Shown: piece by piece, positions 43,800-50,273 of the stretch
How positions within the stretch are numbered: position 1 is the first letter of the stretch
How the letters are laid out: the number at the start of each line of letters is the position of its first letter
Assembly: GCA_029210205.1 (NCBI GenBank)
Contig: JARGOD010000008.1
Location: forward strand, 7,544-57,816
Source of the DNA: Verrucomicrobiales bacterium
Lineage (GTDB): Bacteria > Verrucomicrobiota > Verrucomicrobiia > Verrucomicrobiales > DEV007
DNA length: 50,273 bases
Direction: 5' to 3'
Program-made: the position numbers and the translations under genes
The notes under the pieces: model-generated
The model's input: only the letters and a program-made list of their open reading frames with translations
Told to the model about the DNA's origin: nothing
Database searches by the model: none

Positions 43800-44324
43800 A
43801 TGAACAACTACCAGTGGGACACTCAATTCACCGAACTCTTCGAGCGCTGCCTTGATCGTTATCGCGGCGGCGACGAGGACTTCACGGGATATTATAGCGA
43901 TGAGGATCATGATTTTCTGAAATCGTTCGGCTACAAGCCTCGCGAATTTTTTGATTTCGTAGAAGACTTTGGAGACGGAGCCGAGCCTACTCTCACCACT
44001 GCGATTTTGGTCGCCAGTGCCCGCCGTGATTATTTCAAATGGGAAATGAATGGCGATTTAAGCACTCGCGAAATCAAGCCCGCAGACCTGCCCGGAAAAA
44101 GCGAAACTCTGGATGATATTGTTTGGCTTCCAAGAATCATCATGAAAGCGGTCGGCAAACTCCGGGGCGAGCTCGATCCCGAGATCATGTTCTGCTGTGG
44201 CGGAGATCGGAACTTTCTTCGAACTCATAACATTGCCCCCGCCGACTTCCTTCGCGCCATCTGGAGCTCCGGAGGCGATGCCGATAAAATGGTTAGCTTC
44301 GTCAAGAGTCACGCCTCCGGTTGA
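43800..44324 (+). CDS. Probable DUF5069-family protein
   Basis: A 174-residue soluble protein starting at the ATG at 43800; a GTG at 43770, overlapping the nadA stop as GTGA, would add ten residues. The conserved-looking block VWLPRIIMKAVGKLRGELDP with MFCCGGDRNFLRTHNI resembles DUF5069, which has an LPR-x-x-x-KA-x-x-L-x-G core and a following C-x-x-D. The N-terminal half has alternating helices with FTGYYSDEDHDFLKSFGYKP. The function of the family is unknown. It sits between nadA and a TPR gene on the same strand with tight spacing (8 bp to the next start). I am moderately confident about the family name. Confidence 0.6.
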   Translation: MNNYQWDTQFTELFERCLDRYRGGDEDFTGYYSDEDHDFLKSFGYKPREFFDFVEDFGDGAEPTLTTAILVASARRDYFKWEMNGDLSTREIKPADLPGKSETLDDIVWLPRIIMKAVGKLRGELDPEIMFCCGGDRNFLRTHNIAPADFLRAIWSSGGDADKMVSFVKSHASG

Positions 44325-44332
44325 TCCTTGGC

Positions 44333-46684
44333 ATGAAATCCTTCCGAAGATGGTTCAGTATTGCCACCTGTTGCAGCCTCTGGCTTTCAGCGGGAGAAAC
44401 AGCCCGGGCTCAAGAAAGCCTGTCCGATCTTCCCTCATTTCGCGACGGGTGCCGCGCCCTCGCTGATGCCCGATACAAAACGGCTGCTGATCATCTCCGG
44501 CAGGTATGGGAAAGACTTGAGATCGAGGGAGCGGGCGAAGTTGAAAAGGAGTTTGTCACCACCCGACTCTTCGAAGCGTGGGTCAAGAACGGTGACACTG
44601 ACCATGTCGTTGAGTGGCTTGATACGAACCCTTCCCTCGATCCTTCGCCAGCTAGACTTCGTTGGACAGCACTAGCCCTCCAGGAGCAACTTCGATTTTC
44701 GGATGCGGCTGAAGCCTACAGCCTCCTTCGCGGACTCCCGGGAGCTTCCGAAGAAACGACCGGTCTTGATCATGCGTTTTGCCTCGCCATGAGTGGTGAT
44801 GCCGCCGGAGCAAATGAGCAAATGCAATTGGTAGCCCCGATTACGACTCCCGCGGAACATCTTCAAGCGGCGTTAGTTGCTGGAAAAACATCTAATCATG
44901 AAGCGGCGTTGAACTGGCTTGAAGGAATCGAAGAGGCGGTTGATTCCGTTGTGAAACTGAATCTCCAATCATGGAATCTAATTCAACTTGGACGAAGCAC
45001 TGAGGCCTTCGACAAAATTCTCACAGCTATCGAAGAAGAGACCGTAAACGAGATTCGACTCCGTAAGTTTTTGCTGCTCGAACAAGCCGAAAAGACCAGT
45101 CCTGCCATCGCCCCTCGCGAGACTCTTCGGGCATGGGCTTCCGGTGAAGATTCTCATCTTGCTGAAGGCGCTTCCTTTTTTCTCGCAATTACCGGGTCCG
45201 ATCAGGAGCAGTTGCCGGTGCAGCTCACCGAATGGCTGGAGCAACACAATGAAAGCATCTACGCAGAGGAGGTCAGGTTCCGCACCGGGAAGTGGGAGGA
45301 AGGGCCCCGGGACACTAACTCCACTCCTCCTAGCTTCACAGGGATTCCTGAATTTTCTGTCCACGCGCAATTTGCTCTCGCCTCGGCCGACTATCGTGAA
45401 GGACTCTTTGAGAGTGCTGTCCAGAGATTTGTAGATCTCTCTGAATTAGGAAATCCGGAGAATCGCCACCGCAGCCTCTACAACGCGGCGCTCGCCTCAC
45501 TTAAAGCTGAAGACTTTGAGTCATTCCGGCTTCATGAAGGGAATTTAAAAAAGCTCATCCCAAACTCCGGGAGAGTCGCCAACCTCACTTATCTTGCCGG
45601 CCTTTTCCGAGCTGCGCGGGCAGAATCTGATGCCCTCGCCTTTCTTCAAACTTTCATTCGTAACAACCCTTCTCATCCAAGGCGAGTTGAAGCACAACTT
45701 GCTCTCGCTGAAATTCATCTCAATCAGGCCCCGGCACGTCCGCAGGCGGCTCGACAAATCTTCGAAGCCCTGAGAACTCAAGCCCTGACACTCGTGCAGA
45801 ACGAACGACTCGACTACACTGGTGTCTGGTTGGAGTTAATAGATAACAATGTCTCCAATTTCACGGAAAGGGCGGAAGTCTTTCTTCGCGAGTGGCCGGG
45901 CTCAAACTACTTTCCCGAGGTCGCAATGCTGCTTGCCCGAAGCTATTTCGCGGAAAATCGGCTCGAAGAGGCAAACTTGCTCTTTAATCGCGTTGCCAAG
46001 GATTTCCCAGAATCCCCCTTTGCGGACCTTGCACCTCTTTTTGCTGCCAAGTCCAGTGCACCTGGAGATTCCGCCATTCTCGCCTGGAAGACAATCGCCT
46101 ACGGAAGCGGACCTTACGCAATTGAAGGGCAGCATGGACTTGGCCTTCTATTTTTGAAGCTCGATCGGTTTAACGAAGCCCGCGAAGTCTTCTCAGAGGT
46201 TCAAAGAGAAGCAACTCCCGGCTCAGAGTTGCACTTCGCTGCCATTGCCGATACCGGCTATGCCTACTACCTCGAGGCCCTTGCAGCCGGCCAGGATGAG
46301 AAATTACTACTTCAAGCAGCCGGGACGTTCTCTGATCTTTCAGAAATGCCTGAAGCGTCAACCTACTGGCACTACTCAGCCACCTTGAGGAAGGCTCGTT
46401 GTCTTGAGGGGATCGGCAATAAGGAAGTCGCTCTGGAACTCTACCGCTCAATCGTCGAGAGCTCGTCCGACTCAGAATCCGGGTTTTCCACTGATGAAGA
46501 CCTCAGGACCCGGGAATGGGTTTTCCGGGCCGGCTTTTTTGCTATCCGAATTCTCGAAGAAAATGAGGATTGGCGAGCTGCAATTAAAATGGCGGATAGT
46601 CTCTCCCGAAAGAACGGACCGAGAGCCATCGAAGCATCAAATCTCGCGGAACAAATGAGACTCAAGCATTGGGTTTGGGATTGA
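44333..46684 (+). CDS. Large exported TPR-repeat protein
   Basis: A 783-residue protein from the ATG at 44333, chosen for the signal peptide MKSFRRWFSIATCCSLWLSA that follows. The rest is almost entirely helical repeat with TPR-like A-x-x-A patterns: RLRWTALALQEQLRFSDAAEAY, MLLARSYFAENRLEEANLLFN, GQHGLGLLFLKLDRFNEARE and YALE-type ends. It resembles YbgF/BamD-like or outer-membrane assembly TPR proteins in layout, but no specific motif identifies it. It probably acts as a periplasmic scaffold. It begins 8 bp after the DUF5069-type gene and converges on the HAD gene, whose stop lies 8 bp away. Confidence 0.8.
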   Translation: MKSFRRWFSIATCCSLWLSAGETARAQESLSDLPSFRDGCRALADARYKTAADHLRQVWERLEIEGAGEVEKEFVTTRLFEAWVKNGDTDHVVEWLDTNPSLDPSPARLRWTALALQEQLRFSDAAEAYSLLRGLPGASEETTGLDHAFCLAMSGDAAGANEQMQLVAPITTPAEHLQAALVAGKTSNHEAALNWLEGIEEAVDSVVKLNLQSWNLIQLGRSTEAFDKILTAIEEETVNEIRLRKFLLLEQAEKTSPAIAPRETLRAWASGEDSHLAEGASFFLAITGSDQEQLPVQLTEWLEQHNESIYAEEVRFRTGKWEEGPRDTNSTPPSFTGIPEFSVHAQFALASADYREGLFESAVQRFVDLSELGNPENRHRSLYNAALASLKAEDFESFRLHEGNLKKLIPNSGRVANLTYLAGLFRAARAESDALAFLQTFIRNNPSHPRRVEAQLALAEIHLNQAPARPQAARQIFEALRTQALTLVQNERLDYTGVWLELIDNNVSNFTERAEVFLREWPGSNYFPEVAMLLARSYFAENRLEEANLLFNRVAKDFPESPFADLAPLFAAKSSAPGDSAILAWKTIAYGSGPYAIEGQHGLGLLFLKLDRFNEAREVFSEVQREATPGSELHFAAIADTGYAYYLEALAAGQDEKLLLQAAGTFSDLSEMPEASTYWHYSATLRKARCLEGIGNKEVALELYRSIVESSSDSESGFSTDEDLRTREWVFRAGFFAIRILEENEDWRAAIKMADSLSRKNGPRAIEASNLAEQMRLKHWVWD

Positions 46685-46692
46685 AGTCCTGG

Positions 46693-47358
46693 TCATCGAC
46701 GCGCCTCCAGAGTGCGCGCGCACCCGATGAGTTCGCTTGGATGATCAATGCAGAACTCAGGCCCCTCGGTTTCCATCGCCTCTCTACCATTTGCACCCCA
46801 ACATACGGCGAGACCAATGACTTTACTATCTCTTGCCGCCTCCATATCGCGGGTTTCATCACCGACATACATCGCGTGACGAGGCTCAAGCGATCCTTTT
46901 TTCAACACGCTAAGAATTCGATGCGATTTCCCAAAGAGGCTAACTCCCGCTTCAATGAACGAAAAGCACTCCAACAAATCGAAGCGCCGCAGTACTAGCC
47001 TGACATTATCTGCCGAATTTGAACTGAGCACTCCGAGTTGAAAGCCCTCTTTGTGAAGCTCAATGACTGCCTCTTTCACCCCCTCGATCATCTCCACATT
47101 ATCCATTTGTTGATGAAGCACTTTTCGAATGTGAGCACCGAGTTTTACAGCGAGGAGGCGCGAGATTCCGAGCTGGTCGAGAAGTGCCCGCGTATTCAGT
47201 TTCCGAAGCTCCTTCACTTCATCAAGTGTCACTGATTTTAATCCGTAATCAGGGGCGAGATCGTTGAAAATGCCAATTCCCATCTCGAGCGTATTGGCAA
47301 GAGTCCCGTCGAAATCGAAGATGAGTAAAGGCTTGGAACGAACGGCCATTTCCCGCAT
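46693..47358 (-). CDS. HAD-superfamily phosphatase (Gph-like)
   Basis: A 221-residue protein starting at ATG 47358; ATG 47349 is a close alternative. Motif I is LLIFDFDGTLANTLEM, with the nucleophile aspartate and acid/base aspartate. Motif II is GVLSSNSADNVRL, the motif III lysine lies in KKGSLEPRHA, and motif IV is YVGDETRDMEAARDSK, with paired aspartates. The helical cap between motifs I and II is about 60 residues, as in phosphoglycolate phosphatases. The exact substrate is unknown. It is divergent from the PVC protein gene at 47489 with about 130 bp between them. Confidence 0.85.
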   Translation of the reverse strand: MREMAVRSKPLLIFDFDGTLANTLEMGIGIFNDLAPDYGLKSVTLDEVKELRKLNTRALLDQLGISRLLAVKLGAHIRKVLHQQMDNVEMIEGVKEAVIELHKEGFQLGVLSSNSADNVRLVLRRFDLLECFSFIEAGVSLFGKSHRILSVLKKGSLEPRHAMYVGDETRDMEAARDSKVIGLAVCWGANGREAMETEGPEFCIDHPSELIGCARTLEARR

Positions 47359-47488
47359 ACTTTCCGACCCGATCTTCGATTGGCAAGCGATCTATCGCTC
47401 CAAATCCCGGGCGTTTAGCGTCATTGAGGCATGGCCCATGCTTGAATTAACGTTGCCATGCAACAGTTTAGGGCTCCCTGAAAATTTC

Positions 47489-50254
47489 ATGAAAATTAAA
47501 GCCCTTATCCGGAACAGTGTAATCACTTGTTCAGCCTTTACTCTCCTCCTGACAGCTATCCCTCCCCTATCCCTTTTGGCTCAGGACGCCCCCCCCAAAT
47601 TCCCAACCGCCGATGCTGAAATTGTTCCCGAAGAGCTTTTCGTCGTCCCTGAAGGTCTTGAGGTCACCGTTTGGGCGAAGTCGCCTCATTTCTATAATCC
47701 AACGAATATTGATATAGATAAGGACGGTCGTATTTGGGTCGCTGAAGGAGTCCGCTACCGTCGAAATTTTGACCGGCAGCCTGAAGGTGATCGCATCATG
47801 GTTCTCGAAGACACCGACGGTGATGGCACCGCTGACTCCAGTCACACCTTTGTTCAGGAGCCACTGCTCATCGCACCCCTTGGCGTAGCCGTGATCGACA
47901 ATCAGATCGTCGTTTCACAACCTCCCCACCTACTGGTCTACACCGACGAAGATCGCGATCTAAAATTTGATCCTGCAATCGATAAACGCGAAGTGCTCCT
48001 CACCGGTTTTAACGGTCAAAACCATGACCACTCGCTTCACTCCGTCACGGTTGGACCAGATGGAAAATGGTATTTCAATCAAGGCAACTGCGGCGCGCAA
48101 TTCACGGACAAGTCAGGCCAGACTTTCACTATTTTCGGCTCCTATCGTCCGAAGCCGATCGGACCGTTCGAATATCCTCATGACGGCGCGGCTCTCGCCG
48201 GCAAGCCCAGCGATGATGGCCACACCTACGTCGGCGGGTTCACTGTCCGCATGAACCCTGATGGAACTGACGCTGAAATTATCGGACACAACTACCGCAA
48301 CTCTTACGAGCAATCGATCAACTCCTTCGGTGATGTCTTTCAAAACGATAATGACGACCCACCAGCCTGTCGTGTCAGCTGGGTGATGGAGTATGCCAAT
48401 TTTGGATTCTCGTCCAACGACGGCCAGCGCACCTGGCGCGTCGACAAACGTCCCGGTCAGGATATCCCCACTGCGGAATGGCGTCAGGATGATCCGGGCA
48501 TGACTCCTGCCGGCGATGTCTACGGAGGCGGCTCCCCCACTGGCAACGTCTACTACGAAAATGGTGCCCTTGGTGATGAGTGGATCGGAACTTTCCTCGC
48601 CTGTGAGGCCGGGCGAAACGTTGTCTTTGGGTATCAGCCGGAACTGGAAGGAGCCGGGTTCAAACTCGATCGCATGGATTTCATGACCAGCAATCCAGCG
48701 GGCGAGCATGACAACGGTAAAGAAGACGAGTCACGTTTTGCCGGATCTGACTTTCTCGGCGGCAGCGACAGTGTTCGGAATGAGGCAAAGACCCTGTTCC
48801 GTCCTTCAGATATCGCAATCGGCCCCGATGGAGCGCTCTATGTTTCGGACTGGTTTGATCCACGTGTCGGCGGTCACCAGGATCTCGACGAAACCTGTTC
48901 GGGGGCAATTTACCGAATTGCTCCGAAAGGCTTCAATCCGGTCGTTCCGGAAATCGATCTCGATACCATCGAAGGTCAAGTGCTGGCACTCAAATCACCC
49001 ACACCTAATGTCCGCGCGATCGGTTTCGAGCGACTCAAGGCTCAAGGCCGCGCCGCACTCGATCCGGTTGCTGAGTTGCTGAAAGATGAGAATCCCTACA
49101 TTCAGGCTCGTGCTGTCTACCTCCTCTACCAGCTCGGCATTAGCGGCCCCCGCGTCGCCGGTTATCCAGCCGAGCAGGCTACTCCAGAATTGAAGATCGC
49201 CGCCTACCGCGCGATGCGTCGTGCGAACCTCGATTTTCTTGCCAGTGCGATGCGTTTGGCCGCCGATGAGAACCCCGCCGTCCGTCGCGAAGTCGCACTC
49301 TCGATGCGCAACGAGACGATTGAGACATCCAAAGAGATACTCGTCACAATCGCCTCCGGCTTTGACGGCGAAGACCGCAGCTACCTTGAAGCTCTCGGGA
49401 CCGGTGCTACCGGTAAAGAAAAAGAGGTCTATCAGGCGATCAAAGCAGCAATGGGGAGCGAGGACTCACGCGCCTGGAGCGAGCCATTCGCGGCAATTGC
49501 GTGGCGCCTCCACCCTTCCTCTGCCGTTGAAGATTTCACGATTCGTGTGAAGAATGAGGGGCTCTCCCAAAAGCTCCGCAAACAGGCACTCGACGCGATT
49601 GCCTTCATCAACACGAAAACTGCGGTGGATGCGATGTTGAATCTGGCGATGTTGGACACCCCCCTGAAGGCCGACGCGATCTGGTGGCTCATGAATCGCG
49701 CCAATAACCATTGGCAGCGATACGATCTCATGACGCAGCTTAAAGAGCGGGGCATCTACGATCCGGCGAAAGTGACAATTCAGGAGATCGTTACACCAGA
49801 GCCTGACGAGGCAATGCAGAACGCGATCACCGTCGAGCAAGTCCTCGCTCTCACCGGCGACGCTGAGAAAGGTAAGATCACTTCAGCCCGATGCATCATG
49901 TGCCACGAGATCGGGGGCATGGGGGTGCAGTACGGACCCGCGCTCGATGGCTGGGGCAAGACTCAGACTCCCGAAGTCATTGCCCGCTCTATCGTCGATC
50001 CAAGCGCTGACATTGCCCATGGCTTTGACGGCACGGAGATTAAGATGAAGGACGGCAAGACAGTTCACGGCATGGTCATTCAGGCGGGTAATCCCCTCAT
50101 CACGGTGAGTATGGGGGGCGTCACGCAAATGATTCCTGCAGGGCAGATCAAAGGGAAGCCGAAGATGAAACGCTCATTGATGATGTCTGCCGCACAACTC
50201 GGACTCACCGCTCAGGACGTCGCCGATATTGTCGCTTTCATGAAGGAGAACTGA
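47489..50254 (+). CDS. Second PVC-type dehydrogenase-like protein with HEAT-like repeats and cytochrome c motif
   Basis: A 921-residue exported protein from the ATG at 47489; the in-frame sequence back to 47264 overlaps the HAD gene and lacks signal character. The signal peptide is MKIKALIRNSVITCSAFTLL continuing to PPLSLLAQ. The propeller contains DKDGRIWVAEGVRYRRNFD, DTDGDGTADSSHTF, FNGQNHDHSLHSVTVGPDGK and IGPDGALYVSDWFDPRVGG. HEAT-like repeats follow (NPYIQARAVYLLYQLG, NPAVRREVALSMRNE). The C-terminal heme site is RCIMCHEIGGMGVQYGPALD (CxxCH), and a later M (KMKDGKTVHGMVIQ) could be the distal ligand. It differs from the protein at 28454 in propeller details, so the two are paralogues rather than a recent duplication. 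A substrate such as a sugar or alcohol is inferred only from the family. Confidence 0.9.
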   Translation: MKIKALIRNSVITCSAFTLLLTAIPPLSLLAQDAPPKFPTADAEIVPEELFVVPEGLEVTVWAKSPHFYNPTNIDIDKDGRIWVAEGVRYRRNFDRQPEGDRIMVLEDTDGDGTADSSHTFVQEPLLIAPLGVAVIDNQIVVSQPPHLLVYTDEDRDLKFDPAIDKREVLLTGFNGQNHDHSLHSVTVGPDGKWYFNQGNCGAQFTDKSGQTFTIFGSYRPKPIGPFEYPHDGAALAGKPSDDGHTYVGGFTVRMNPDGTDAEIIGHNYRNSYEQSINSFGDVFQNDNDDPPACRVSWVMEYANFGFSSNDGQRTWRVDKRPGQDIPTAEWRQDDPGMTPAGDVYGGGSPTGNVYYENGALGDEWIGTFLACEAGRNVVFGYQPELEGAGFKLDRMDFMTSNPAGEHDNGKEDESRFAGSDFLGGSDSVRNEAKTLFRPSDIAIGPDGALYVSDWFDPRVGGHQDLDETCSGAIYRIAPKGFNPVVPEIDLDTIEGQVLALKSPTPNVRAIGFERLKAQGRAALDPVAELLKDENPYIQARAVYLLYQLGISGPRVAGYPAEQATPELKIAAYRAMRRANLDFLASAMRLAADENPAVRREVALSMRNETIETSKEILVTIASGFDGEDRSYLEALGTGATGKEKEVYQAIKAAMGSEDSRAWSEPFAAIAWRLHPSSAVEDFTIRVKNEGLSQKLRKQALDAIAFINTKTAVDAMLNLAMLDTPLKADAIWWLMNRANNHWQRYDLMTQLKERGIYDPAKVTIQEIVTPEPDEAMQNAITVEQVLALTGDAEKGKITSARCIMCHEIGGMGVQYGPALDGWGKTQTPEVIARSIVDPSADIAHGFDGTEIKMKDGKTVHGMVIQAGNPLITVSMGGVTQMIPAGQIKGKPKMKRSLMMSAAQLGLTAQDVADIVAFMKEN

Positions 50255-50273
50255 TCCACCTTCCTTCTTCTTC

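Noticed and set aside
47264-47488. Longer N-terminal extension of the PVC protein back to 47264
   Set aside because: It overlaps the HAD gene on the other strand, and the real signal peptide starts at the ATG at 47489.

Overview
The window looks like chromosomal DNA of a Verrucomicrobia-type bacterium of the PVC superphylum. The reasons are two large secreted proteins that join a PVC-type dehydrogenase-like propeller to HEAT-like repeats and a CxxCH cytochrome c motif, an FG-GAP/VCBS protein, a caspase fused to a formylglycine-synthase-like domain, many long TPR or proline-rich secreted proteins, and two bactofilin genes. The lineage is inferred from gene content only. Genes are densely packed on both strands. 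I found no rRNA or tRNA gene and no CRISPR array. Of about 25 starts examined, none has a convincing Shine-Dalgarno sequence.

Layout. 0.2-8.5 kb: anthranilate/aminodeoxychorismate synthase amidotransferase, a sensor kinase, a VCBS protein, a TraB/GumN protein with a glutaredoxin, a large coiled-coil TPR protein, an HNH nuclease and a VTT-domain membrane protein. 8.5-15.3 kb: a flavin-binding-type protein, an APC permease, then two PAS-containing signalling proteins, one with a degenerate kinase core and one a complete hybrid kinase. 15.3-21.6 kb: an RGG-rich protein, hemL, a LysR regulator with a HAD phosphatase, and an OmpA-like protein.

21.6-25.0 kb holds the most unusual locus. A 2,599-bp IS1595-family transposon lies at 22051-24649, with 26-bp perfect terminal inverted repeats and a perfect 8-bp target duplication (ATAAGTAG). 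It carries, downstream of its transposase and in overlapping order, a beta-class DNA methyltransferase and a MvaI/BcnI-like restriction endonuclease. It is therefore a complete type II restriction-modification system packaged as transposon cargo. It interrupts an NAD(P)-binding oxidoreductase gene; removing the element and one copy of the duplication restores a 241-codon reading frame.

25-35 kb: caspase-FGE fusion, Dabb protein, a lone nuoA with a terminator-like hairpin abutting its start codon, two small unknowns, a PVC dehydrogenase/cytochrome with an SGNH hydrolase, a KDPG aldolase, a C39-like cysteine peptidase and a cell-wall amidase. 35-39.5 kb: a secreted unknown and a three-gene cluster of a lipoprotein, a prenyltransferase-beta-like protein and a squalene-hopene-cyclase-like protein with an intact DxDD motif. 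39.5-50.3 kb: a disulfide oxidoreductase, two bactofilins (the second with added zinc ribbons) followed by nadA, a probable DUF5069 protein, a TPR protein, a HAD phosphatase and a second PVC dehydrogenase/cytochrome protein.
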